Shown here piece after piece: positions 37,654-49,460 of a stretch of DNA of 64,000 nt. The notes under the pieces were generated by a model. The model ran no database searches. It was given only the letters and a program-made list of their open reading frames with translations, and was not told the DNA's origin. Source of the stretch: Phymorhynchus buccinoides (Eukaryota; Mollusca; Gastropoda; Neogastropoda; Raphitomidae); assembly GCA_017654935.2 (NCBI GenBank), contig CM065713.1, forward strand, positions 10,433,406-10,497,405, in the 5' to 3' direction. How positions within the stretch are numbered: position 1 is the stretch's first letter; the number at the start of each line of letters is the position of its first letter. Position numbers and translations under genes: made by a program.

Positions 37654-38364
37654 TTAAAGCCGTGACCTGAGAAAACGGCCCTACTTTTCATTTTGTAGGG
37701 CCGTTTTTGTAGGACAAGGGCCGTTTTCTCCGGTAACCTTTAACCCGAGCTAACAATAATGGGGCATTGCTAAAACTTAACCCTCACCCCCCCCCCCCCC
37801 CTCCCTCTATCTCTCTACCTCTGCGTAATAAAGTTTTTAAGTGTCTCTCTTTCCTTCTCCCAGGGACGCATGCATGCACCGCCCCTCGATCGACACACAT
37901 AGTGCATAGGCCTACTTTGAATCCTAACACCACAAAACATTAGTTTGACTGAAACAGTTCACATGTGGCTCCCCCCCCCACCTGCGTGCGCATCCAACGG
38001 AAGTGTCGCCATCTTAGTCAGATTTGTGTGTAAACAGCATCGATCTGGCATTTTTCAAACAAAGTTACTGACTAAGATGGCGGTCTCCCATAATATGGCA
38101 CGCTCCTTGTGGCCGGATATGACGACACGTGGGTGCCAGCCGTTGGTACCAACAACAAAAATTAGTTACAGAAACGACGGCCTTCTCTATCCCCTTTTAA
38201 ACACAACCAAACAAAACACCACTAAGTTATTTGATTTCAATAAAGATTTCATTCTCGAAGTACTTGACCCACATTAATCTGTTTGCTCTTTTGTGTACGT
38301 GTGACATGAGGTAGGCAGTGTTTTTTCCAGTTGTCCAATTCGTAGCGCAGACGACACTTGTTTG

Positions 38365-38833
38365 TAGAGGTGGGGGAAAACCGGTTTGAACCGAAAAACC
38401 GGTGCTAAGCTTTCGCGGTTCGAAAAACCGGTTCGAGTTGCTGTGAACCGGTTTTTTTAACTGCAAACTGAAAGTATTTTTTCTTAGAATAACGCATTCT
38501 TTTATAAGAATAACACTGATTCTCAGCGCAGATTGGGTGTTTGTAAACCAAGAATAGCTGTTTCTAGTTTGTGGTGACTTTGAGTGTTGAGTTGAGTGTG
38601 TGTGTGTGTGTGTGTGTGTCATGAATCATAAGTTTTTTCATTGTGCGTATGTGTGTGTATGTGTGCGCGTGCGTGCGTGTGTGTGTGAATATTCTGACAA
38701 ATAAATATGTGTTTGCATGGGTGAAACTAGTGATGCGAGTGCTGGTTTAAAAAAACCGGTTATATAAAACCGGTTCGAAGAGGGGAAACCGGTATAAAAC
38801 CGGTTCGGATTTTTGAACCGGTTATCAACTCTA
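38365..38833 (+). mobile_element. hAT-type MITE (copy 1, intact, 469 bp)
   Basis: The element begins TAGAGGTGGG and ends CAACTCTA, giving imperfect terminal inverted repeats of YARNG type. It is flanked by a perfect 8-bp duplication CTTGTTTG (38357-38364 and 38834-38841). Nine ACCGGT cores lie in its outer 120 bp at each end, seven of them exact AACCGGTT palindromes. The centre carries a TG microsatellite. No transposase is present, so mobility would need an autonomous hAT element elsewhere. Confidence 0.94.
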
Positions 38834-38999
38834 CTTGTTTGGCTCTAAATATTAACTAGAATGTATTTCAAGGTAGATATCTTTTAAATTTAATTCAGGT
38901 AAGGGTGGTCACGATGGACCTAAAATTAGACCCTCATTGGTGAGGTTGACAAGGACGCGCGCGCGTGGATAAACTTGAACAGCACAGGCTAATAGCCGG

Positions 39000-39469
39000 C
39001 TTGTTATTTCCTTATTTTTAAGGGTAGATTGCATTTTGAGGTAGAAGCATGAAATTTGGTGTGAAGATACTTCTTGCCATGCTGATTTGAAAAAGCGGTA
39101 GAAGCAAAGGTTTGTGACCTTTGTTTGACCTTGGTGGGCGTGGCCATGTCACATTTTATTTGTTTTTTGGTCATATCTTTCACATCTTTAGAGTTATAAT
39201 CGTCAAATTTGGCATGTGAATATACTGGCTTAATATCATTCAGAACACTGCGTAACATTTGCCTTCTTTACCTTGACCTTGACCTCGGCTATGTCAAATT
39301 GCTATATCAGCCATATTGCTCACATTTTTGCAGTTACAGGCTTCAATTTTGGTAGGCAGCTAAACAGGCTGATGGTTATGTGTGTTGCAAAGCAATGATG
39401 ACCTTGATGTCCTTGACCTTGACTTTTGACCTTGTTTTTTGTTAGTGGAGGTTGTAGTAAAAAAAAAAT

Positions 39470-39470
<1 letters not shown>
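39000..39470 (+). repeat. Dispersed repeat rich in TGACCTTGA motifs (left part)
   Basis: This AT-rich repeat has recurring ttgaccttgacctt words near 39115, 39275 and 39395-39430. The same kind of sequence resumes at 40960-41110, so an older repeat seems to have been split by the RNase H LINE. TGACCTTGA is the complement of TCAAGGTCA, the extended nuclear-receptor half-site. Confidence 0.5.
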
Positions 39471-41000
<1,530 letters not shown>

Positions 41001-41110
41001 TTGGACATGATTCTTAGCTGTATGTTTAACAAATTCGCAGCTACAGCTATGAACTTTGATTGGATGATATATTGTTTTCAGATTATTTGACCTTGACTTT
41101 CTTGTTTCTT

Positions 41111-42059
41111 TGTCTGAGTTGTGGTATTAGTCTGAAAACCTAAGAAAGAAACAGAAAAGAACTATGGTAGTGGTAATACCACCTATCATTCAGAGGTGGT
41201 GGAGGGCCAAAATTAAAATAAAACAGTCCAATATCAAAAATGATATAAATCAAACCATGGAGTGGTCTTGTAACTGGCAAGCTTTTTCTTCAACACATGT
41301 AGTGAACACATGTAATGTAAAGTTATTCCATACAACCAGAGCATAAGACAAGTAGTGCATCTATGCTCTTATTATGTGTGCATAATCCACAGGTTGCATG
41401 TGTCAGGATTAACCTTGCCCCAAAAAGTAGTCCTTACTGCATCATGGTCATCTATGCACATATTACTACTGTCATGTTTATCTTCATTGGCATATCAAAT
41501 TTGGTTAAACAGAGTGTTTCCCAAATTGCTAAACAGTGCGATGCAGGGATGATGACTGCAGCACACTTACAGCCACATGAGCACCCTGTGTTGCAGCCTC
41601 ATTGTATCGGCCCAAGGCAGGAATGTTCTGATTGGCAAAGTGTTATCCAGACCAGTACTCGATGTTTGCCTTTCTTTTTATATCTCCAAAAAGAAAAAGG
41701 AAGATGTAAATCTGTTGTATTTCTATTTTATTTGATTAAACTTGCTCCATACAAATTATCTGGACTGCTGCTTGCAAAATGTTGAAGGAACAATATTGTT
41801 TGAATAGTTGTAGTCTATAAGGAATTGTTACTTTCTTTAAATGTTTGTTTCTTGTCTCAGCTTCAGTGGTGGAGGTGTTGTTGTTGTTGTTGGTAGAGGT
41901 GTGGTTCCATTGTCTGGATGCACCAAACAGTAAACTGTTCAAGTGTTTCTTGCGTTTAAGCAAAAATGTCTCCATTTTAACCTATGAGCTCAATATGCTC
42001 ATGTAACAGATTGAAATAAGCAGAAATTCCACCATTTTACCTATGCGCTCAAGAAATGC
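41111..42059. other. Gene-free stretch before the hammerhead element
   Basis: Open frames here (41363-41785) have no recognised domain. Two imperfect copies of ccattttaacctatg...gctcaa occur at 41970-42055. Confidence 0.45.
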
Positions 42060-43092
42060 TTGTGAAATATATATATATATATAGTTAAGAAATAAATCCT
42101 ATAGACCAACGATCACCATCAGATGGTGAGCTGTGCAGGACAGATGAATCAAATAATACAGAAAAAGATAAAGATAATACAGAAAAAGATAACAGCCGCA
42201 CAAGCCAAACTTCCCACTCCACACAACTCTGTAGGACTAAAAAGTTGTTGCATTTGAAATGCCGAATTGATGAAACTTTTCTGTATCTAATGTATGAATT
42301 TGTGAACTTAAGAAACAAATTATTAATAATAAAATGTGCTGATTTACTTTTTCTCCCAATGGGGGAGGGACAGTGCCTGATGCAAAGACAGCTGTTTCGA
42401 CCTAAGAGAAGGTCTCATCAGTTTGCATGATCGGCCTGTAATTTGACTGTCCAGTGGATGCCAACCTGAGCAAAAAAGACATTCTACAAGAGAATGGTGT
42501 CTTCCTTGCACCAAATCGAAAATCCACAATAAAAGCAAATCAGCACAAAGTTAAACCAGAAAAAGTAAAAATCTTATGTAAAATGAACAAAATAATAATG
42601 TTCTGAAATTTTAATTAAAAAAAACCCTAATAGACCTGACTAAAGAGGGCAAACTACTGAGGTGATATCCAAATTAAGGATAAAAATAGTAGTATGCTAT
42701 GGTGGAGGCAAAACGTTGGAAGCCATCCTAGGGATCTGCCAGCCAGTCAGTTCACAAATTCATACATTAGATGCAGAAAAGTTTCATCAATTCGGCATTT
42801 CAAATGCAACAACTTTTTAGTCCTACAGAGTTGTGTGGAGTGGGAAGTTTGGCTTGTGCGGCTGTTATCTTTTTTTGTATATATATATATATATATATAT
42901 ATAGTTTGCTTTGATAAAGCTTTTCTGTGTCCAATGTCTTTATTTGTGAACCTCAGAAACAAAACCAGTTAATGTTAACTTTGAGTAATGTTCGTGTTCC
43001 AAAAAAAAAAAATAATTAAAAATTAAAAAATTAAAAATTAAAAAGTTATATAAATTGTGCTGATTTATTTTTTCTCCCAATGGGGGAGGGAC
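42060..43092 (-). mobile_element. Hammerhead-bearing non-autonomous retroelement (Penelope-like or retrozyme-like)
   Basis: The hammerhead lies in a composite with an inverted pair (42180-42309 and 42750-42876, about 125 bp, near-perfect) and a direct pair. In the direct pair the block gtgctgattta...ctcccaatgggggaggg occurs at 42338-42371 and again near 43056-43090. Short (TA)n runs sit at 42068 and 42880. Repeats in both orientations around a hammerhead resemble the pseudo-LTR arrangement of Penelope-like elements. No reverse transcriptase or GIY-YIG frame is present, so this is a truncated or non-autonomous copy. The boundaries are approximate. Confidence 0.6.
42380..42428 (-). ncRNA. Hammerhead self-cleaving ribozyme
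   Basis: On the minus strand the order is: stem I 5' strand ATGCAAA (42428-42422), core CTGATGA (from 42421), stem II GACC / loop TTCTCTTA / GGTC (42414-42399), core GAAA, stem III ACAG paired to CTGT with no loop (42395-42388), C17 at 42387 as the cleavage base, then stem I 3' strand TTTGCAT (42386-42380). Every conserved core base is present. Stem I extends outward past an internal loop (GCC with GGC), as expected for a type I hammerhead. The 4-bp loopless stem III is typical of ribozymes in Penelope-like elements and retrozymes, which cleave best as dimers. Catalysis has not been shown. Confidence 0.88.
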
Positions 43093-43094
43093 AG

Positions 43095-43325
43095 AGAGAG
43101 AGAGACAGAGACACAGAGAGGGAGATAGACAGACAGACAGACGGAGAGAGTGAGACAGATAGAGAGAGTGAGACAGTCAGAGAGACAGAGACAGGGAGAG
43201 AGACAGAGACAGGGAGAGAGACAGAGACAGGGAGAGAGACAGACAGAGAGAGACAGAGACAAAGCAAGAGAGAGAGACAGAGACAAAGCAAGAGAGAGAG
43301 AGACAGAGACTGAGACAGAGACAAT
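43095..43325. repeat. GA/GACA microsatellite
   Basis: Imperfect (GA)n with GACAGAGACAGG higher-order units (43190-43245). Confidence 0.93.
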
Positions 43326-43972
43326 GAGTAAACACCATTATAATGATGTATAATTATTGTAGTATTTTGACACTTCCTCCTTACCATAGATTGGATAGCT
43401 GTATGCTTTCTGCACTAGGCAAGAAGTGAAACTTAAACCCTGCGACTCGGACTGCCTCCATTTCACAGATCAATTATTGACTACATCGTCTTTAATAAAG
43501 TTAAATTATTCACTATCTATTAGTCATTGATAATAAAAATGATGACAGAATTATTTACCGCACTTTGTGACTGCCAATTCGTCATTTGTAAGGAGGCAAT
43601 TAACGAAACAAAAACCATCGAAGAGAAAACCGCACACATTCGACGCCATTTTGCTTCGCAAGCTAGCATGCTCCCAACTAGGCTAGCAAGCGCTTTACAC
43701 CAAGCGACGCGTACCGTACACAAAGCGGCCAAGCGCAAGGCGAGCGATCGCTCTACGGTACACGCTGCTCAGGCATGGATGTTACGTAGGCAGGAAATTC
43801 CAAATTTAACTAGGCCATATTAAGCCTTATATTATTGTACAAAAGCAAAGCATTCTACCCAAAAATGCAACCTAGGTGGATGATACCAGTGGATGATAAG
43901 TGGGACATGGCATTTTGAAAACAAGTCGCAGCGAAACCGAAGCGAAGCTACTGTTTGGAAAGTGTGGCAAAC
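43326..43972 (+). other. Region upstream of the Ig gene: CpG-rich patch and possible 5' UTR
   Basis: 43590-43800 is unusually rich in CG dinucleotides for this window (cgacgcg, gcgagcgatcgc, ctacggtacacg). It overlaps a 98-codon open frame (43527-43823) that I do not recognise: Ala/Arg/Lys-rich near its end, with no domain or signal visible. The following 150 bp lead to the exon 1 ATG. The CpG patch could be part of a promoter or the remnant of another element; the sequence alone does not decide. Confidence 0.3.
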
Positions 43973-44018
43973 ATGGGAACAATTTTTCGTGTTCTGTTTT
44001 TGGTTTTGATTCCAATAT
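43973..44018 (+). CDS. Ig-domain secreted protein, exon 1 (signal peptide)
   Basis: The exon starts at an ATG in good context (aaac before it, G after it). It encodes MGTIFRVLFLVLIPI plus one base of the next codon, then meets a consensus donor GTGAGT at 44019. The phase-1 end matches the phase-1 acceptor at 52237. Splicing there creates a Cys codon and continues VQG-QQTT, which completes a secretion signal: a short N-terminus, a hydrophobic core at residues 5-15, and probable cleavage after Gly19. The exon is far too short for simple ORF calling. The donor, phase and signal-peptide completion are visible in the sequence; the join across 8.2 kb of transposon-filled intron is inference. The upstream 130 bp could be 5' UTR, but I see no clear TATA box. 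Confidence 0.75.
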
Positions 44019-44561
44019 GTGAGTATAAAAACTTAGATAAATTTGCAGAAATCTTCGTTATTTTGCATACCTGTTGTCACCAAAAAGAGGACGGGCATGT
44101 GATGCATGTGTCTAAGCTTGAATAAGAATGGCCGTCCGTAACACGGCTACTGAACAGACAAGGAAGTGTTTCATTTGGAATTTCGTCTGCTTTTTTAGAG
44201 TCAGATTTTGAATTGCAGAGTGAAAACTGGAAGAGATTGATGGTCCAAACTCAGTTTAAACTTGATCTTGCTTTCATTGTAGTGTTTGGTGGGCTAAAAT
44301 TTGCGAATTAACCTTTGAAATTTCAAAGTTTGAACAAAATGAGACTTCATTTTCGGGTTTGGGTGGGTTGCATAGCATAGCAATTTGGCACTATAGGCTT
44401 ATGTGTTTTGCCCTCTGGATATCGTTTCAAGTGATATTAATATACTTTTTTACCAGTGAACTAATAGGCTTTTGTGTATTGATTTGAATCCTAATAAAGT
44501 TACTCTAAATTTGAGGAGTACATCGCGCTTTTATATTTTTGGTCAATATGATTTTTGAATA

Positions 44562-44775
44562 GGGGAAGACGGGGTAAAAAGCGCATGGGCGGGTAAGAAG
44601 CCCACCCCAATTATCTCATGAAATGAAGCAAATTTCAGTCTCATTTTGCCCATGAGACGAGCGTTAATGTCTAGCATTCGTCTCATGGGCAAATTTGACT
44701 GAAATTTTCTTTATTTCATGAAATAATTGGGGTGGGCTTCTTACCCGCCCATGCGCTTTTTACCCCGTCTTCCCC
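44562..44775. mobile_element. Mariner-like foldback MITE, 214 bp
   Basis: It is a near-perfect palindrome. The arm starting GGGGAAGACGGGGTAAAAAG is repeated as its complement at the other end, with about 100 bp pairing and a small central loop near 44665. It is flanked by TA on both sides (44560-44561 and 44776-44777). Confidence 0.85.
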
Positions 44776-45001
44776 TACGACTAATTATGCTTTACGTCCT
44801 CCCGGCCGAAGCCATATGGGACTAAAACGTAGACTGAATACGTTCAGTGACGATGCATTAACAGTCTCATTTGAAAGGTTATTCCATGCAGTTGTAATTC
44901 TATTCGTTAATTTTTTTTGAGTGGAACGAGTATTATTTATTTTCTTTGTAAGTTTGAAATTATACCCTCGAGTTCTATCTTCTTCTGAAAGTGTTAATAC
45001 G
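44776..45001 (-). pseudogene. CR1-like LINE reverse transcriptase fragment (downstream piece)
   Basis: On minus this encodes VLTLSEEDRTRGYNFKL, then the C-terminal region ITTAWNNLSNETVNASS and LNVFSLRFSP. It continues in frame from 49461-49975 once the hAT MITE and one copy of GTTTTAGT are taken out, so it is one LINE remnant split by an insertion. A mariner-like foldback (44562-44775) abuts its 3' side. Confidence 0.85.
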
Positions 45002-45362
45002 GTTTTAGTTAGAGTTGAGAACCGGTTCAAAATTCCGAACCGGTTTTAAACCGGTTTATCTTCTCCGAACCGGTTTTATTGAACCGGTTTTATCGAACCG
45101 GTTTTCTTAACAAGTACTCTAATCACTAGTCTTACCTATGCAAACACATTTTTGTCAGAATATTCACACACACGCACACATACACAATAAAGAAACTTAT
45201 GACTTATGACACATACACACTCAACGTCAAAGTCAGAGCCATACAGTTTGTGATCACGAAGCCACGCCTGACTGGCTGTACGGTTTCGTCTCTGTGAATG
45301 AGTGCTGTTTGTGACGGACTGTGGTTGTGTATGATCGTCATTTGTGTATCACTGTATTCATT

Positions 45363-46112
45363 ATGGATCCTACTTTATTTTGGTGTCTTTTTTGTGAAAT
45401 GTTGCCTCAACATCTTCGAGTTGTTTGGACATGTTTCCTGCTAAACTTTGCTAGTGCTCTGCTGTCACAAGGTCAGTCGCCATTCTTTCGCGATTTCACG
45501 CACGTGCAACCTGCTTTGTTGTTCACCCACCGCCCCTCTGCCTTCCACTACAGGCGCCCGCCTGTTGGATTCTCTGTGTTTACACCACCCTCCTCTCTGA
45601 CTTACACACGGGAACAACTTCTGTCAATCCCTCCTGCCCCTCTCAACTCTGCTGTTGCTGACGCCATCAGAGCTGCTGGTATTGGATGTCGCCTGCCTAG
45701 AACCCGTAAACATCGAGGAGGCCGTCGCAAGCAGAGAAAAATCACTGTGGTGTCTTGGACTGATAGGACACAAACGAGTGAGACGGGCAAGAAGGCGAGA
45801 GCTGTTAATGTCGAAAACTTAATTCAAGTGCCTGTTTTCCGTCCTTTCGAATGTGTGTCATCCCCCAACGTTTGTGTTGCTGTTTACAACGCTCAATCAG
45901 TAGGTCGCAAAGAAAAGCGTTCGGCCATAAACGAGTTCATTCTTTCAAACGATGTTGACATTTTCTGTGTAACAGAAACATGGCTCCGTGAAACTGGAGA
46001 TGAAGCAAAGTGTCGCGATCTAGCCCCACCAGGATACACCACCTCCTCTCTTTTCCCCGTTCTACAACTACGTGTGGCGGTGGTCTGGCTTTTATTGTGT
46101 CGGACAAACTGA
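45363..46112 (+). pseudogene. LINE ORF, N-terminal region and start of APE endonuclease
   Basis: Starting at the ATG at 45363 this frame encodes about 150 residues without a recognised domain, including a basic patch (KHRGGRRKQRK). The start of an apurinic-type endonuclease follows: VAVYNAQSVGRK, then DVDIFCVTETWL with the catalytic Glu. It then leaves frame near 46060. The product would nick target DNA for target-primed reverse transcription. The chain continues in the frame of 46010-46270 (TTCGGGLAFIVSDKL, LNIFCLYRPP), then returns to the first frame at about 46254. So two single-base-type frameshifts roughly 190 bp apart interrupt an otherwise intact ORF. Confidence 0.8.
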
Positions 46113-46253
46113 AACCGTACGTTAATCTCACATCCAATTTTCCATTCAGTCACCCTTCCTTTGAACTGTCACAACTGACTCTCTCTTGTCAAAAGTCCAC
46201 CCTCAATATTTTCTGTCTGTACCGCCCCCCTCCTAGCAAAAGAAATAAATTGA

Positions 46254-48722
46254 ATGACTATGTTTGTTGATCAACTTCCTGATCTTCTTGAATATGCCAA
46301 CAGTCTGTCGGGTTCATTACTCATTATGGGTGACTTCAACGTTCATTTTGATGTTCCATCCTACGTGTTGACGTCTAAAGTCCTGGACATTATCAGTCTG
46401 TTCAGCCTCTCCCAGTCTGTGTCTGAACCGACTCACGTTCGTGGCCACATCGTCGACTGGGTGGTGTACAGAGAGGGGGATTGTCTGCTGCAGTCGACGA
46501 CTGTGGAGCCCACTCTGTCGTCTGACCATTTTTGTGTCAGATGTGGGCTTCACCTCGCCAAGCCTCCCTCTGCCAGAGTCTTCAGGCAAGTACGGAGACT
46601 GGCTTCTCTGGACATCGAGGCCTTCAAGAACAACCTTCTGGCTGACCTGCCCCTACAACCATCCGCTGAGCACCTCTACAGGGTCTTACGAGCCGTGCTG
46701 GATCTACACGCCCCCGTGACACGCCGCTTGGTGTCGGACCGTCCCCCTTCTCCCTGGTACAACGCAGTGGGACCTGAGCTCCAGGACGCAAAGAGGGAGA
46801 GGAGGAGAGCTGAGGAGCAGTGGCGTGTCACCCACCTGATGGTTCATCGGGAGGTGTTCCAGGCTGCAAGGAATCATGTCACGTATCTTGTAGACAGTGC
46901 TAAGTCCGCCTTTTATTCTTCGAAAATCCTTGCGTGTACCACAGTCAAACAGCTATTCGCTGTTACAAACAACATACTAGGTAAAGTGAACAGTTCCCCA
47001 CTCCCATTGAAGTTTAATGTAGAAGAACTCCCCCAGAAATTCTCAGATTATTTCAGAACAAAAATAGCATTAATTCGAGAAAAACTTGATTCTTCCATTT
47101 CCGCATCTTCACCAATTTCTGAAAAGATGTACTGTGGTCCTGTTCTTCAGCAGTTTAACCATGTAACTGAACAATTTATCAAAGAACTGTGTTTGAGCAC
47201 TGCCCCCAAAACCTGTGAACTTGACCCCATCCCCTCCCCACTGCTCTGTGAATGTATTGATGTTTTGTTACCATATATTACCCATGTTGTTAATGACTCC
47301 CTGTTGTCTGGCTGCTTCCCCTCCTGTTTCAAACCTGCCATTGTCCGACCTCTGATCAAGAAATCCTCCTTAGATCAAGACAATCTGAAAAATTACAGAC
47401 CTGTGTCTAATCTTTCTTTCCTCTCAAAACTCACAGAAAAAGTTGTCCTCTTTCAACTTCTGTCCCATCTTGAAGAAAACCACCTCCTCAACCCCCATCA
47501 GTCCGCATACAGAAAGTGTCACAGCACTGAAACAGCCCTCCTTAAGATTGTAAATGACATCCTCCTTGCTTTTGATGACAACAAAGTATCTCTTTTGGCT
47601 TTATTAGACCTCAGTTCTGCTTTTGACACAATAGACCACTCCATCCTCCTTCACAGACTCCATGACTCTTTTGGCATTCGGGGTCCTGCTCTTTCCTGGT
47701 TTGAGTCATACCTGAAACATCGCATACAGACTGTCTGTGTGAATGGCAGATACTCAGGGCCTTCCGACCTCTCCTTTGGTGTTCCCCAGGGCTCTGTCTT
47801 GGGGCCCATTCTTTTTGTACTGTATGCTGCTCCTGTTTCTGATGTCGTTAGTAAGCATGCATTGTCCCACGAGAGTTTTGCTGACGATACTCAGATCAAT
47901 CAGTCAGCCTCTCTTGCCGAAGTTGATGGGCTAGTATCAAGGACACAGAACTGTATAGCAGATATCAAAACATGGATGACTGTTAATAAACTGCAGTTGA
48001 ACGAAGACAAGACTGAACTTATGTTAGCCTGTCCAAAGAGATTACTTGGCCATCCATCTCTTCCAGATTCTGTTACAATCAACAACACTCCTGTCTCTCT
48101 GTCCCCCTCTGTTCGCAGTCTCGGAGTCACGTTAGATCAGACCCTCTCTCTCCAACAACATGTCTCAAATGTTTGTCGATCTGCATACCTTCAGCTCCGC
48201 AAAATAAGTTCTGTTCGCCACTATCTATCTACTGACGCCACGAAAACTTTGGTCTGTGCTTTTGTTTTGTCTAAAATCGATTACTGCAACTCTCTCCTTG
48301 CTGGCCTCCCAAAGTATCTTCTCAGTCGCCTCCAAAGAATTCAAAACAATGCTGCCCGATTAGTCCTTAAGTCTTCTAAGTATGAACATGTCACGCCACT
48401 TCTGCACTCTCTGCACTGGTTAAAAATTTCTGATAGGATTGACTATAAACTCTCCACTCTTTCCTTCGCTGTCATCTCTGGTTCTGCCCCTGATTACCTG
48501 TCTGACCTACTTCATCTCTACACACCTTCTCGTGTCCTCCGCTCTTCCTCTGACACACGCCTCCTGCAACCAGCCACTGTCAAAACCAAAACCTATGGTG
48601 AAAGGTCCTTTTCGTTCCAGGCTCCATCTGTGTGGAACAACTTACCCCTGTCTCTCAGACACTCTGACTCTCTGGACGCGTTCAAGGCCGGTCTAAAAAC
48701 TCATCTCTTTTCTAAGTTGTAG
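46254..48722 (+). CDS. LINE ORF: endonuclease C-terminal part and reverse transcriptase
   Basis: The frame is 822 codons, open to the stop at 48720-48722. The endonuclease part contains GDFNVHFD and the SDH motif (SSDHFCV). The RT part has the fingers/palm motifs NYRPVSNLSFLSKL, HQSAYRKCHSTETALL, LLDLSSAFDTIDH, the primer-grip region GVPQGSVLGPILF and the catalytic FADDTQ. The tail resembles other CR1/L2 proteins (SVWNNLPLSLR ... LKTHLFSKL). There are no internal stops, so the RT domain looks potentially functional, but the upstream frameshifts would stop synthesis of the full protein. The true protein starts at 45363; the apparent start at 46254 is only where the frame resumes. Confidence 0.9.
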   Translation: MTMFVDQLPDLLEYANSLSGSLLIMGDFNVHFDVPSYVLTSKVLDIISLFSLSQSVSEPTHVRGHIVDWVVYREGDCLLQSTTVEPTLSSDHFCVRCGLHLAKPPSARVFRQVRRLASLDIEAFKNNLLADLPLQPSAEHLYRVLRAVLDLHAPVTRRLVSDRPPSPWYNAVGPELQDAKRERRRAEEQWRVTHLMVHREVFQAARNHVTYLVDSAKSAFYSSKILACTTVKQLFAVTNNILGKVNSSPLPLKFNVEELPQKFSDYFRTKIALIREKLDSSISASSPISEKMYCGPVLQQFNHVTEQFIKELCLSTAPKTCELDPIPSPLLCECIDVLLPYITHVVNDSLLSGCFPSCFKPAIVRPLIKKSSLDQDNLKNYRPVSNLSFLSKLTEKVVLFQLLSHLEENHLLNPHQSAYRKCHSTETALLKIVNDILLAFDDNKVSLLALLDLSSAFDTIDHSILLHRLHDSFGIRGPALSWFESYLKHRIQTVCVNGRYSGPSDLSFGVPQGSVLGPILFVLYAAPVSDVVSKHALSHESFADDTQINQSASLAEVDGLVSRTQNCIADIKTWMTVNKLQLNEDKTELMLACPKRLLGHPSLPDSVTINNTPVSLSPSVRSLGVTLDQTLSLQQHVSNVCRSAYLQLRKISSVRHYLSTDATKTLVCAFVLSKIDYCNSLLAGLPKYLLSRLQRIQNNAARLVLKSSKYEHVTPLLHSLHWLKISDRIDYKLSTLSFAVISGSAPDYLSDLLHLYTPSRVLRSSSDTRLLQPATVKTKTYGERSFSFQAPSVWNNLPLSLRHSDSLDAFKAGLKTHLFSKL

Positions 48723-48764
48723 CTGACATGCATAGGTTGATTGTGCAGTGTGGACATTGAGTGG

Positions 48765-49050
<286 letters not shown>

Positions 49051-49460
49051 ACGCCCCCCCCCCCCCCCCCCCCCCCCGTCACCCCCCTTCCCACCTTCTC
49101 CCCTTCACCTTCTTTCTTTGTGTGTGTGTGTGTGTGTATGTTTATAGTTTTATTTCTTTGTAAAGCGCCATGAATAGAATTTTCTAGATATGTGCGCTAT
49201 ATAAGTGCCAATTATTATTATTATTATGCACCACCACAAACTAGAAACAGCTACTCTTGGTTTACAAACACCCAATCTGCGCTGAGAATCAGTGGGGGGT
49301 TTTCCGGAAAGAATGCGTTATTCTAAAAAAAACTTACTTTCAGTTTGCAGTTAAAAAACCGATTCACAGCAACTCGAACCGGTTTTTCGAACCGCGAAAG
49401 ATTAGCACCGGTTTTTCGGTTCAAACCGGTTCCCCCCCCCCCCCCCCCTCTAGTTTTAGT

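Noticed and set aside
37945..38277. 110-codon frame with Pro-rich start
   Set aside because: No recognisable domain, no splice or start context, adjacent to repeats; insufficient support.
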